Positions 1 to 11,729 of a stretch of 64,000 nt of DNA are shown here, piece after piece (positions within the stretch are counted from its first letter, which is position 1; every line of letters begins with the position of its first letter). The notes under the pieces were generated by a model. The model was not told the origin of the DNA and did no database searches. It saw only the letters and a list, made by a program, of their open reading frames with translations. Where the stretch lies: contig OZ005611.1 in assembly GCA_963930655.1 (NCBI GenBank), forward strand, positions 4,347,501 through 4,411,500, written 5' to 3'. The stretch comes from Myrica gale (lineage: Eukaryota; Streptophyta; Magnoliopsida; Fagales; Myricaceae). The position numbers and the translations under genes were made by a program.

Positions 1-110
1 AAACCATGTCCCAAAGATTTCATGAAGAACAGAGAACAGAGAGCCACAAACGCTAAACATATGCAAATAGCAGAAGCAGTGCTTGAAGATATGTGGAAGG
101 CCTGGGCCAT
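1..110 (-). CDS. Possible 5' end of a minus-strand gene running off the left edge
   Basis: On the minus strand an ATG at 110-108 in fair context (GGAATGGCC) opens a frame that stays open to the window edge, about 36 codons. It begins MAQAFH and then has a hydrophobic stretch (about residues 14-30, rich in A, I, C, L, V, F) like a signal anchor or transmembrane segment. An in-frame stop lies upstream. A different frame of the same strand gives a 65-residue ORF (250-53) with a Glu-rich start, and nothing chooses strongly between them. No family is recognised, and this may be chance coding. Confidence 0.2.
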   Translation of the reverse strand, partial: MAQAFHISSSTASAICICLAFVALCSLFFMKSLGHG

Positions 111-349
111 TCCACGCAAGTCATCGTCGTCGTTCTTGGTTTTCGCTTCTTCATATAACGACGAACCTCGTTGAATTTAATTTCTTCTTTTTGCTCTTCT
201 TCGCCTTCGCCTTCGGCAAAGGTTGAGATGCTTGCAACAGGGTGTGTCAATTTAGAGGGAAAAAGTTAGATGTTGGTGGCAGTAGTGGGGGCTTGAGAGG
301 CAAAGTATCTTTCTTGGGGACTCGGGTTTCTCCGGTTATTGTGTGAGTG

Positions 350-560
350 AAGCTATTGTGTGAGTGTGTGAGTGGACGGGTGAGATTAGAAGTTGAGAAA
401 TCTAACGGCTGACAAAATGTCACGTCAATTAATGAAACCGGGTTGGTTGTGCGGGTCGGGTTCGTGGGTCGGATTCATTAATTGACATGACATTTTGTTA
501 GCCATTAGATTTCTCAACTTCTAATCTCAACCGTTCACTCACACACTCACACAATAACTT
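350..560. repeat. Foldback/MITE-like inverted repeat
   Basis: Two arms of about 85 bases (about 350-437 and 473-560) are near-perfect reverse complements around a GC-richer spacer of about 35 bases. Both arms carry ATTGTGTGAGTGTGTGAGTG and the complement of TTCATTAATTGACATGACAT. The left arm is preceded by a second partial copy of its tip (336-349). No convincing target duplication is visible at the ends, so the superfamily is not assigned. A transcript would fold into a long hairpin. Confidence 0.8.
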
Positions 561-777
561 TTGCCGAGGTAGAGATGGATCTTATGCAAACAGAACGCTT
601 GAGGTGAAGTGGTAATACTTCTTGTGTAAGACAAGCAAAACGACTAGTCATGCCTTATAGAGGATATGTAAAAAGAGAGCAGTGGCAGAGAGAGTCGAAT
701 ATGCAGAGTGCTATCCAGGTAGACTCTCGGCCATGGGATTTGGTAGAGGAAGAAAGGAAGAAGATGTAGGTGGTGGT

Positions 778-2145
778 CAGTGACGGAACCAGGAATCCAA
801 TCGAAGGGGGTCGAACTGTTAAAGAAAATGACAAAAAAAAATTACTAAGTAATGCAAAAAAATATCTTAAGAGTTAAAATATGAAATATTAATAATTAAA
901 AACATTAAAAATATTAAAATACACGTACCGTACTATTTGCTGATACTGAGAGGTGACAATTGGATCCTACGAGACTGCATATTCTGAAAACATTGTAAAA
1001 CTTCGTGATTAATCAAACAAGGAAGAGCTCCAAGTAATGAGATATCCATCAGTAATTAACCAAACATACATGTCAAAGCAGTGAATATAAATGCCAACAA
1101 TTAATTACAAAATTATATTAACTATTGCAATTTTTTTCCATTTTTCATCCCCAAGCACTTTCTTTTGATGTTCATTGATATGCAGGGCAATGATTTTACT
1201 GCTTCCAAATTTTCAGCTATTCTAACATGTGAATTGATGATCAAAAAATTCTGTGCAGCTCTAGTTTCAATGGTAACAAATCATATTTTAACCCTACTAT
1301 ATAAATACTATCAAATAAAATGCAAAGACTTGATAAATTTATATGTATTAAAATTGTTAGTTGCATTGACCTATCAATGCTGAAATGATATCATCAAAGT
1401 CCTACTATTTATCGCTAGTTCATAAGAGACAATAAGTCACAAGGAAAGATGCGCAATCTCTTATGCGCAAAAAATGTTTTTATTGTGTCATTTGCTCAGC
1501 TACTTGGGTTAAACGGTAGGTTCTCGCTCAAAACTCATAACAATTGGTTGTGAATCTTAGTGCTACTCTAGGCATATCTGACTAGATTCTTGAGGCTTAT
1601 GTAAATTCTCCACTGAGGCAGATCTACAAGATCATGTTTTCTATATTTATGGTCAGTTATTTAATGTATGGCGCAAATAATTGAACGTAAAATCCAATTA
1701 TAACTAACTGGCACACATAGAGAAATAGAAATTAAAACCAGCAAAATAAGGATAATATTGTTGCCCGATAAATAGATTGAAAAAAAATACGAAGTTCATA
1801 ACCTATTCGATTAGCAGAACAATAAGGTAGAAGAACAAAATAATGCAAAAAAATAATAGTATATCCTTATTATCAGCGAGAATTCACCCAAAGAAGCAAT
1901 CACAAAACTTCCAATCTTGTAAGCTCTTCAACCCATAAATCAACTACACAAATTAAAGGGGATCGAGCCCAGGCCGTTCATGACCTAATGGGAATCATAT
2001 GAAGTTGGCATGGGCCTATGGGTATCGAGCCTAGGCCATCTTCTATTTTTTTTAAAAAAAATATACATATTTTTTTTGGGAGCTAAGGGTGTCGGGAGCG
2101 AAGGGTGTCGGCCGACACCCTTCGCTCCCCCTCCTTCCGCCCATG
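778..2145. mobile_element. Non-autonomous hAT-type DNA transposon
   Basis: The element starts CAGTGACGGAACCAGG and its other end, read in reverse complement, is CATGGGCGGAAGGAGG (11 of 16 match). Further in, both ends share CGAAGGG(G/T)GTCG. It is flanked by identical 8-bp copies GTGGTGGT (770-777 and 2146-2153), the duplication length typical of hAT transposition. The CAGTGRCGGA terminus resembles Tip100-like hATs. No transposase frame survives inside; the interior is AT-rich. The duplication is a trinucleotide-like sequence, so it is weaker evidence than a complex 8-mer would be. Confidence 0.7.
2094..2129. repeat. Perfect 36-bp palindrome in the hAT subterminal region
   Basis: GGGAGCGAAGGGTGTCGG is followed directly by its exact reverse complement. 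A further copy of the same motif with one change (AGCTAAGGGTGTCGGG) lies just upstream at about 2081-2096. In hAT elements, subterminal repeats of this kind are transposase-binding sites; that role is inferred here. Confidence 0.9.
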
Positions 2146-5100
2146 GTGGTGGTAGAGGAACTAAGTGTGCATCTTGAAATTTGGTTTAGCTCCTTTCCCC
2201 TCTTTTTTTTTTTTTTTTCTTTTTTCTGGTGTGGGTGAAAAAAATGGGGGTCAGAGGGATAATTTTTGGCTGCTTGCTTTGGTCGATTGGAACCAGTGGA
2301 TATTATACTCCTTCAGATAGGGCTTCTTCACCACCCATGCATCCCCGAATCCATTTCACATATATAAACCTCACAAAGGACAAAAGTTTGGACAGATACT
2401 AGTAGATACCAACTGCAGTAGAGCAAACAATCCCATTTCCCGCTGGAACATCACCAGTTATACAGGTTAAAGCCTAGATAATTGGGATTGGGAACAAATT
2501 TTCTGTGCAGAAGAGTTTTCTTCTTGGATATAGGGTGAAATAGTCAAAATTTCATGGATTTCGTTACCCATAGTCACATGGGTAAGTTCATATAAGAAGA
2601 TAGTGCGCTTTAGTACTGTTGGTACCTAAGAAACCTGAATTAACTTAAGCTCAAATAAGTGCAGGGAATATAATAGGAGCATTAATCCCTGGTGCTAGAT
2701 TCCAAATCTCCATCTTCAGGTAGAAACACGCATATTTGTAGTGTTCCAAATTTCCATGATTTTTCAGCAAATCGCATTTCAAACCTCCATCCTCGCAGAA
2801 ATTTCTTCCTCTCGTGGTGAAATTGTCTGCGATATTTAATAATTAACCCAACGGGTAGTTAAGGGTGGAAAGAACTGGTGGAGGAATTCAACTAGAAGGA
2901 AAAACCAAGAAAACCCAATACGAGACACGCTACTGAGAAAAATGTTTTTATGACGTGTGAAGACCAGGGTGGAAAAGAAAGCCTAGCCCAGTACCTGGAG
3001 CCCAAATTCGGCCTGTTTTTGAAGTCGTCCACAGAAACTGAGAGTTGGGCCAAGTATAGACCTTGGAGTTTTCCTAAAAGTTGTAAACTGCAGGCCCATA
3101 AAAGCATTCCATTCTGCGTGGATCGCATCCAGAATTCAGATTTTTGTTTCATCTAGGCACGGCATTAGAATTTTATTTTCATATTTAAGTAATTTAATGG
3201 ATAATTATAAAACAATTTTCCTGAAGTGGCTCGTAAAGTGATCAATAAACAATATTTTCTTATTTTTCTGACGAAGGTATATCCAAGCCTCCGTAGAGTT
3301 ATACTTTCTCTTCTTCTTTTTTAATCCCTCATAAATTAGTCATACGCATCGAATATGTTTAGCTTAACTTTAGGAAGATATTCTAAAATACCATACATGA
3401 CATGGTTCAGCTGGCAAGATATTCGTGGAACAAACCTAACTACTCGGGGGCCGTCTGACGACCAAGTTGTACCTTGTTCGTTGCATGAGGCCTGAAGGGT
3501 ATATTTTTCATGTGGGAACGGAAAATACGTTTAACTCGTGGGATTCTCTAAGATGGAAGCATCTCTAAACATGAAAACAATTGCAACAAAGCGTATTCGG
3601 GCACGCCATGTCCAACAAATTGTGCAGGAAAATGCGGAATAAACCCGGCCCTTTGGCTCCTCCTCCTCGTAGGAGTTCCTTAACTTCACTCCTGAAATCT
3701 CTAGAAGTCTCGATATTCTTCTTACATAATTATTGAGGAATATTTTGAACAGTAATTTTTACACGTGTCATCCAATTAAAGACTAACACGTAGACACCTT
3801 AGCTGGTGTTGGCTTCAAAAAGTTCATTCATCCCAATTAATTTGACTTAATAAAATAATTATCTTTCCATTATTTGTATTATTTTTTTATTAAAATAAAT
3901 ATAAAAAATTAACTTAAATAGTTTCTCTTTTAATTTTTTACCATTCACATACATTAAAATTTTAAACTCCAAAAACTATGTAAAATATTTTGATTTTTTT
4001 TTTTTTCTATATTTTGATTGGTTCTTTGATATTGGGTAGAACAACATTTCAAAGCTCAACAAAGTCTAGGAAGACTTGGTGGTTACCCATCATATTCTAA
4101 TTAAAATCAAAGGAGTATATTCTACTAAAGGCTTCAGGAACAAGAGACTATCAATTAGTAGCCAATATGACTGAACCACGTCAGAGAATTTGACCAAAAC
4201 AAAAGTGTAGGGTGTAGGTCGGTCTTCTTATGTTTCAAGGAAAATGCTTGGAATCCCGATATACGCTTTCCGTTTGAACGTCGCTCGATCGGTAGCGCTC
4301 TTTAAAAATTTAGATGACAGCGGAATTTCATCGGTATCCCATTCATGTCCCATGTTTTGGTCCATAGACATATCACCTATGTTAAGGAGCCTACACCACA
4401 CGTGGCACGCAGTCAAACCCCTGTAAATAGAATCAGGCAATCAGCCCCCAATGTTCTCAGTCCTCTCTCCTACACCCTCGGCACTTGGCACTTTGTGGAA
4501 CATGTGCAAATGTTGGCTAGGTCCCACAATGGACCACTGAAATCGAAATTCAGAGGAACGCTGGACCGAGTCCCTGATTGTCGGCGGAGGCCGGTAGCTC
4601 CCAGAAGAATCATAGGAAAGCTTTTGCATAGCGCGCCAGCGCGGGTCCCATGCCTTATCTCTAAAAATACCCAATCGACGCTCACTAAGCCTTTTACGTA
4701 CCAAACATTTAGATACAAGTGCAGCACACATTAAATTTCCACCACAAGTTTGGCGTCTCAGATACCAAAATCCACCAAGTCCAATTCAGCATAGCTTGAC
4801 CGTCGTGCAGACACGTGTGATCCCACACGCTTTTGAAAAATCTCACTACAGGACAGCCGACTATCTAACGCTCGCGCGCACACACACAAATGTCATAGTG
4901 GGCCACTGCCACGTGGCAAAAGAGATTGCAAGGTCAAGACTTAAACATTTTAACCCCCAAATTACCAGATATACCAAAGCCGACACGTACCGAAGTCGGA
5001 ATAGCATCACAAATATATGAAAGGTTGTTGCTAAATCCACTCGAACATCTTGTTGGCCCTGATATGATGTATGATGCAAAGACTCCCGGCACATAATCAT

Positions 5101-6300
5101 TGTATTTGGGATTAGCATACTCATTTTTTTTTCGCTTTCTAGTCGGCAATTGGGACCTACACGTTTCAAAATATTTACAAGACGTGACATATGTATGCGA
5201 AATGAACCAAGCAAATTGCAGATTCTTTCCACGAAAGGATAAGAAGATAAAAGGTGGATATGCTCACAACCTTTTAAAAAAAATTACACTAATATAAACA
5301 ATTGAGAGAGTGGTGGGGATATGCAGTTCAGCTCGCTCTGGCAAACGTAGGACGCCATGTCATGTTCAAAGGAAGGTGCTGCCTTGGATTCTTGTGACAT
5401 AATCAAAGTGAATGTGATAGCGATTAAGATGAATATTAGTAGTCAAACCCCCCAGAGCTTACCCTTAAAGGGCCGCCTTTTTCCTTCTGACTGCGTATAT
5501 AGAACAACTTTACACGCACCAACTACTGCATCATATATTCAGTTGAAGAACCGAGATATATTAATAGTTGTAGTTTCTATGTCGGGTAGACGCTTATATT
5601 ATGGGTTTTGGAGTTCAGAGTTCAGATAATAGTGATGATTTTAAAAATTAATGTTCGGCTACTTTTATGATATTTATGATCAATATCAAATTTGTTTAAA
5701 TAAGGCCCGTCACAATTAAGCTATGTGCATGGATGATGCATGGTTTAACTTATAAATCATAATAGCGTGTTCACAAGGGACAAAAATTGTTGGTCTACGG
5801 CCAACTTCTGTGTTAGTCATATTTACTGGGTTTTTGTTTTCTAAATACATATCTACTGGATTTACTTCAAGATGACGGTTTTGTGAGTATTTGGTTTCTA
5901 AATACATAAATACATATTTGGATTTACTGGATTTTTGTTCTCTCGAGGAACCTGATATTGCAGTTCTCCATAAACTGGCCAGACCGTGGCCGTAACAGGA
6001 CCACATAGTCACTGAAAGTATTGTAAACAAATACTTCAATTGGGGGGGGGGGGAATGTGTAGTACTAACAGAAACATAAAAAAAAAAAAAAAAATTAATT
6101 CTGATGTTGGAGTTATCCAATCATCTTCTGACACTTGTTAGTGGGTTAGCAGGTCCCCCCGATCGAGCATCTCTGTCTTTCTCCCAAACAAACTGGGTGG
6201 AACCCATCCCTCGCTGTACTGATTGGTATGCGACTAATTTATGAGTAACAGCGTGGGGTAAGTGTGGACCAATACAAACCATGCATTGTGATGGCCAAGT
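2146..6300. other. Intergenic, no gene recognised
   Basis: No reading frame here looks like a known protein. Overlapping short frames occur on both strands at 2892-3156 and 4228-5232, where base composition is more balanced, but none shows a domain. Low-complexity runs include T-runs near 2205-2220 and 4000-4010, a G12 run at 6042-6053 and an A17 run at 6078-6094. G-box motifs are listed separately. Confidence 0.6.
4399..4917. promoter_or_regulatory. Cluster of G-box/ABRE-like ACGTG cores without an obvious gene
   Basis: CACGTGGC at 4399-4406, the palindrome ACACGTGT at 4811-4818 and the palindromic G-box GCCACGTGGC at 4908-4917 lie within about 520 bases. Such cores bind bZIP and bHLH factors in plant promoters. 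No convincing coding gene follows on either strand, so function is unproven; an unrecognised non-coding or degenerate gene nearby is possible. Confidence 0.3.
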
Positions 6301-6780
6301 GTGGTCGTTTTGAAGATAAATGTTACGTTTACATCTCTTGAGTCTGTCTTTTTTGGTTTCTTCCGGGACACGACTCCACGTAGATCTCATGACAAATTAT
6401 AATATTTTCCGAATATGTTTGTTTTAATCCGGTGCAGATAACAAGCTGCATATGGAACGTTATCGTTTCATTTTAAACAACTGGAAAATCCAATAATTGC
6501 TTAATAACACAACTATTTAAGTGAACGTTATCCTTTCATTTTAAACAAAAGGAGAAATCCAATCAATGCTTGCGTGTTACAGTTGTGGTCGTTTTGAAGA
6601 TAAATGCTACGTTTACATCTCTGAGTAGATAACAAGCTGCATATGTGAACGTAATCGTTTCATTTTAAACGAATGGAAAATCCAATCATTGCTTAAGAAC
6701 ACAACTATTTAAGTGAACGTTATCGTTTCATTTTAAACAAATGGGAAATCCAATCTTTGCTTGCGAACACCATGTAAATT
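6301..6780. repeat. Higher-order tandem repeat (68-bp unit, duplicated as a block)
   Basis: A unit starting GAACGTTATCGTTTCATTTT occurs at about 6455, 6523, 6647 and 6715, so within each pair the spacing is 68 bases and the pairs are 192 bases apart. A second motif, GTGGTCGTTTTGAAGATAAA, precedes each pair (about 6301 and 6585), and GATAACAAGCTGCATATG occurs just before units 1 and 3. The layout shows duplication of the unit and then of the whole block, with extra sequence in the first block. Confidence 0.8.
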
Positions 6781-7539
6781 GGCTATTAATTAATTGTCTT
6801 ATCCGATAGTTTTTTCGGATTTCTTAATATTATATCAGGCAAAACAATTTGACAAATGATGACCATTTAGTTTAACTGTCCGGTATGGTACGTTAATTTA
6901 GTGGACAAGGTTATCCGCAGTCGAATTTCCTTCTCTTTTTTCTTTAATTTTAAATAAAAAATATAACATATTTATTTTGTTGGAAATATTACTTTTACAA
7001 CCTTTAGTAGAAATACTCACAGCCTCTCCAGTATCAAGTATCTGTCTCTTACCTACTGTTTGTTATGTTAAAAATCTTTCTATCTAAATTTCTAATTCAA
7101 TTTTAGGGGTTGGTTTGAGTGGTCAGAGATTTAGGGGTGTATTTTTGTTTGAATATGAATTTACAAATAATTTATTGGGACCACCCACTCTAATTTCAAA
7201 TGTATTTAAAGTATATTTCGTCTTAAACTAATCCCGTGTAATTATTTATATTTTGAAGTGATTATTTTGTTAACTTAAGTGATCTAATAAATAGAAAAAG
7301 TCTAACGTGACTAATTGAGATAAGTATTAACTAATTACCACTAATACCGGTACCCATTAAAGAATAACTCAAGGACTACTGACGTAATTAGGTTTTAATA
7401 TAAATAAAAAATAATATTTAGGATGTGTTTTTTAGGAAAAATAAAACGAATAAAAATCATATCCAAAAGAAAAAAAAGTGTATAGAAATATGAACATTTA
7501 CCTCGGCGGGGCCACGTAGAGGAATCTGCGTAACCTAAG
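6781..7539. other. Intergenic AT-rich sequence
   Basis: No gene, RNA or clear repeat is seen between the tandem repeat and the TRIM array. Confidence 0.5.
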
Positions 7540-8496
7540 TGCTAAATAATATAATTCAAATAATAAAATCTGCATCTTCATCTTCCTATAAGCTTAAGCT
7601 TTTGAGATGAGTGGTAGATTAACATGGTATCATAGTCAAGGTCCCAAGTTCGAGACTTGACTCCGCTAGGGCTGTCCATTGGTCATTTCGGTCCGGTCCG
7701 GCTGGCCAAATCGGACATTTTGTGAAGTGAGCATACTGGACCGGTCATTCTAATAGAATCGGTCCGGTCCCCGGTTTCACCGGTCCAAGTTGGTCAGTTT
7801 GGGCCATGTCATTTTGGGCCTTTTTTGGGTTGGGCCTCTTAGCATTTTTTTTTCCTTTTTTAGGCCTTTTTTAGGTTTTTTTTAACAATAATGACCGGTT
7901 TGGAGTGATATACTCCGGTCCGATTCCGATTTTCTATATGGGTAACCCGGAACCGGACCAGATTACACTGGTCTCGAACTGAGTTGGCCAAAATCGGTCC
8001 GGTTTCGTTCCAGATTGGCCAAAACCGGTCCAACCGGTTTTTTGGATAGCCATAGACTCCACACGTGTTGGGTCTCCATATTAAAGGAGAGTCTGACCCA
8101 CACGTTAGGAGAATGTTAAGGAATATAATTCAAATAATAAAATCTTCATCTTCTCTTCATCCTCTCATGAGTTTAAACTTTTAGGATGACTGGTAAGGAC
8201 CGGTTTGGAGTGGTATACTCCGGTCCGGTTCCGATTTTCTATATGGGTAACTCGGAACGGACCAGAGTACACCGGTCTCGGTCCGAGTTGACCAAAATCG
8301 GTCCGGTTTCGTTCCGGATTGGTCAAAATCGGTCCGACTGGTTTTTTAGAGAGATATAAACTCCACACGTATTGGGCCTCCCTATTAAAGGAGAGTCTGA
8401 CCCACATCTTAGGAGAATATTAAAGAATATAATTTAAATAATAAAATCTTCATCTTCTCGTGAGTTTAAACATCTGAGATAACTGAGAAGTTAAAA
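7540..8496 (+). mobile_element. Three-LTR TRIM retrotransposon array
   Basis: Three related segments of about 80 bases act as LTRs: 7540-7624, about 8114-8195 and about 8418-8496. Each carries (T)ATAATTCAAATAATAAAATCT near its start, and they end in variants of GATGAGTGGTAGATTAACA. The first is followed at once by TGGTATCATAGTCA (7625-7638), a primer-binding site like the initiator-Met tRNA site of plant TRIMs, and then CCAAGTTCGAGACTTGACTCC. The two internal segments are non-coding, and the second is a shortened copy of the first. LTR-internal-LTR-internal-LTR multimers are known for TRIMs and arise by unequal recombination. Confidence 0.7.
7667..8054. mobile_element. Small hAT-like element nested in the TRIM
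   Basis: Ends are TAGGGCTGTCCA and, in reverse complement, TATGGCTATCCA (10 of 12). Flanks are GACTCCGC (7659-7666) and GACTCCAC (8055-8062), an 8-bp target duplication with one change. The interior is rich in ACCGGTCC/GGACCGG words. Its right part (GGACCGGTTTGGAGTGGTATACTCC region) recurs at about 8196-8350 in the shortened second TRIM unit, so it was inserted before the array was duplicated. Confidence 0.65.
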
Positions 8497-8778
8497 CTAA
8501 TCCGACTAACCTAGTCAAATTTTCACCTCCGCCCACAACGCCAAATACCTCACTCCAGGCTTAGGGAAAAAAATTACTTTTGTCAACATAAAATTTTGCT
8601 CTAAAATTTTAACATCATTACATTCTCATTCTCTCTCTTTCCTTTTTCTCTAACTTTTTACTTTTTATCAACTTTTTCACTTTTTCACTTATTTTTTTAT
8701 TCTTTTTCCCTACTTTTTATCTAACTTTTTTACTCTTTTTACTCGCTTTTTCTTTTTTTTCATTCTATCGTAAAACTC

Positions 8779-8786
8779 TATAAATA
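8779..8786 (+). promoter_or_regulatory. TATA box of the PB1 gene
   Basis: TATAAATA lies 148 bases before the start codon and is followed by a CT-rich leader (about 8845-8887), common in plant core promoters and 5' UTRs. Confidence 0.6.
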
Positions 8787-8926
8787 AGGGGCAAAGGGTA
8801 CCATAACAGGCTTGAAGACGCCACTCCATAAGTCCAGAAGCATCTTCTAAATCCTCTCCTCTCTTTCTCTCTTACTTCTCTCTCTCAGCTGACCCCAACT
8901 GCTTTTTACCAACTCCCATAGAAAGT

Positions 8927-9663
8927 ATGGTCGGACCTTCACCTGACACCCTGAAACCCACTACCATCAAATTCCTCTGCAGCTACGGCGGCAAAATCTT
9001 ACCCCGTCATCCCGATGGCAAACTCCGTTACGTTGGTGGCGAAACCCGTGTCCTCGCCGTTGACCGCTCCATTTCCTTTTCCGGTTAGTCAAAGTCGTTT
9101 CTTTTAAATGTTCTTTATCTTATATTTTTAGATTGAGACGAAGAAATTTCATTGCCGTATACGTGCTTTGTTAAATGGCGAGAAATAATTGAGAGTGGGA
9201 TTTATGATTATGTGGTACAGAGCTGTTGTTGAAGCTCGGGGAATTGTGTAGCCAATCTGTGAGCCTTCGTTGCCAATTGCCTACCGAGGACCTTGACGCT
9301 CTGGTATCCATCACCTCCGATGAGGACCTAGCTAATTTCATCGAGGAATATGACCGAGCGGCATCGCCACCGTTGTCTCTGAAGATCAGAGCGTTTCTAT
9401 CGCCGCCCAAATCCACCAAAAAACCCATATATCCTCTTCCATCATCGTCGTCGGCCTCGTCATCGTCGTCTTCGTCGTCTCACAGTCCCACCGGTTCCAC
9501 TTCAAGGTTTTCGGTTCCGGTGGTCGACGTGTGCCACCGTCAGATCTCACCGAGGGTAGCTTCTCAGAGATCTGCCTCGAAGATTCATCCTCACTGTGCT
9601 TACCATGCCCATGGAAACCCTAGGCACATCTACCTCATCCACGACGGGAACCACTGGCAATAA
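8927..9663 (+). CDS. Small PB1-domain protein
   Basis: Two exons: 8927-9083 and 9221-9663, joined in phase 1, encode about 199 residues. The N-terminal half (about residues 12-110) is a PB1 domain: the basic cluster [20 protein letters not shown] is followed by GGETR and, near the end, the acidic OPCA-type motif [15 protein letters not shown]. Plant PB1 domains of this type mediate protein-protein association. After the domain comes a proline/serine-rich stretch with a run of serines (about residues 130-145) and a His-rich tail ending NHWQ. The family includes many short Arabidopsis PB1 proteins of unknown role; no kinase or other domain is fused to it. The first ATG after the TATA box was taken as the start. 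Splice sites are G|GTTAGT and TGGTACAG|AG. Confidence 0.85.
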
Positions 9664-10949
9664 CGCCAACCTGATGGGACAAAAACACGTGCGAAGGCAG
9701 AGAGATCTATCAAGGAAAATACTGCAACAAACAGGAAAACAAACTCAAACCATTCCGAGCTTCATATATATATCCCTCTCTATATATAGATAGTGTGATG
9801 TAATGGGACTGTAAATCGATGAGAAGGATTGCTTTTGAATCTGACGCCATTAATGAATTTTCAGTCCAATTTCGTTATGGATCCAAAAAGAAAAAAGAAA
9901 AATGTGGTGGTGAGTTTGTTCGTTTCGGTTCTGTTTGGATTCCACGAAGCACTTTTTGCGTAACAGCTTTTTCCATTGGCCGTACTTCCCGTTAAGCGCC
10001 ATTGTCCATTGCTTACGAAATTGCAACAACTGATGCCTGTTTTGTTGTCCGTCTTCCCAGTATCTTGGGTGGCAGGTGTGCATTTTCTTCATCCCCCCCG
10101 GTCTTCACGATTGTCCCGTCTCTCAAAGTCGCACCTGCGATTTCTGGCTTTCTGTTATTTTTAGCCACCTTTATTTTCTTAAATTTTATTTATTTATTTA
10201 TAACTTTAATTTTTTCGTTAATTATTTTATTATTTTTTTCCCCTCTTCTTCTGATTGAAATCTGAGCTCTGTGGTTTACAGGTTAAGGGAGAATCACGTC
10301 TGATTCAAGCGGGAAGATGGTCTTCGCAGCGACCAAGTGATGTGGTATTTGTGCGAGGTAATCTCTAGTTTGAAAGCTGGAAACTTTGAGTGAGAAGCCT
10401 GGAGAAAGATTTCAGTTATAAAGCTTTAGTACTAACAACGTTTGAGACGTTGTTAAGGATGACAAAATTTCGAAAGGAATATCTTACAGTGACTTAGGTA
10501 TATAATAAGTATATTTTTCAAGTGCTTCGAATTCACATTGTTTTAGTTTTTTATGCAGAAATTCAAATGCAAATAATTCGGCAATAGCCAAAAGATATGT
10601 TCGGGAGACTTCAGTAAGCGGTTAAGCCCATGGCTTGAAAAAAAATGATATTTAAGCCCATATTTTGTCCTTCCTATTTCCGAAATTCAAAGCTTTACGA
10701 TATTTCATCCTCTTGATGGGTATGCTATGGGCCATGAATAACTGATGATAGATTGTGTGTATTTTGGCCAGATTCGACCAGACCGCCATCGGGAAGCCGC
10801 CGGAGCAAAGCAATAGTGTCTTTCACATTAATGATCAAAACGTATACTTCCAAAAGCAATGGCGACGGAGTTGGACATTTGGGGACCATTCGGGCTCTTC
10901 TCTAGTCTACCCGAATTTATGGGACAGGGTGTGAGCCATAAAGATATCC
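9664..10949. other. 3' flank of the PB1 gene and intergenic sequence
   Basis: The first few hundred bases probably hold the 3' UTR. GTTTACAG|GTTAAG near 10282 and GCGAG|GTAATC near 10359 look like a splice acceptor and donor around a possible untranslated exon, but no reading frame supports it. Nothing else is recognised. Confidence 0.35.
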
Positions 10950-11695
10950 CTTGACAGCTGGTAAATGAAGATTGCACAAAAATGACGGAAAATTCACACA
11001 CAGATAAAATAAGAAAAAAAACCTCTAAAATAAATAAACAGATAAAAATACAATAGGAAAGAGACCTATTTCGATTGAGAAGGGGAGGAAATAAAGGCTC
11101 CACTCAAGTGGCACTCAAAAGGCAGATCACTCATGTATCCTTCAATAAGGGAGATTCTTTTTGGCTGAGTTGGATTTAGAGAGATCTGCGATCATACCCA
11201 ACTAACGAAGGAACCTAACAAAATTGAAAGAGAGTTCATGATTGTTATCTTCTGAGAAAAAGGAAAAAAAAGTGGTTTAAGGTTCTGTGCTACCCCACCA
11301 CGTGTGACTTCTCTTTTACTTCTCGACGATGACGAAGTAATGGCACCGGGACAATGGTTATGATTTATGGAGTCCTTTCTCCTTTTGCCCCCCTAAAACG
11401 GAAGAATGGTTTTCTTTCCAGGAAGGATATGGCCAAATAAACAGACCCAAGATGTTAGGAGAACAATCTGCTCTTTCCTTACAGATGCAAAGATTCTGCT
11501 GATTGACTGTTTTATAGGCTGAGAAGATCTCATTGACAGTCATGAGTTGATGATGATTTGAAGTTTGAATTGATACCGCTAATACCCTCCCGCAAACTGT
11601 GTAAGGTAGTAAGGCATAGTTTGTGACGCAAGAGTTCCAGCTGATCACGAGTCTGAGGCTTGGTGAATAGATCTGCAATTTGAAGAGAGGTTGGT

Positions 11696-11728
<33 letters not shown>
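10950..11728 (-). mobile_element. Ty1-copia relic: end of pol and probable 3' LTR
   Basis: On the minus strand about 11710-11600 encodes ADLFTKPQTRDQLELLRHKL, the signature that ends the RNase H region of plant copia polyproteins. It is followed by a purine-rich tract (GCGGGAGGG) and TATTAGCGG, a good polypurine tract and LTR start (T at 11584). The LTR end is not certain; CTGTCA near 10950 is one candidate. The pol side breaks at a GA microsatellite (11700-11728). No other pol sequence remains. Confidence 0.55.
11700..11728. repeat. (GA)14 microsatellite
   Basis: An uninterrupted GA run sits at the broken end of the copia pol fragment. Confidence 0.95.

Positions 11729-11729
<1 letters not shown>

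Noticed and set aside
4228..5232. Overlapping frames on both strands (70-129 codons)
   Set aside because: No recognisable domains, and frames overlap each other on opposite strands as expected by chance in less AT-rich DNA.
6121..6390. 89-codon minus-strand frame
   Set aside because: It overlaps the start of the tandem repeat block and shows no domain.
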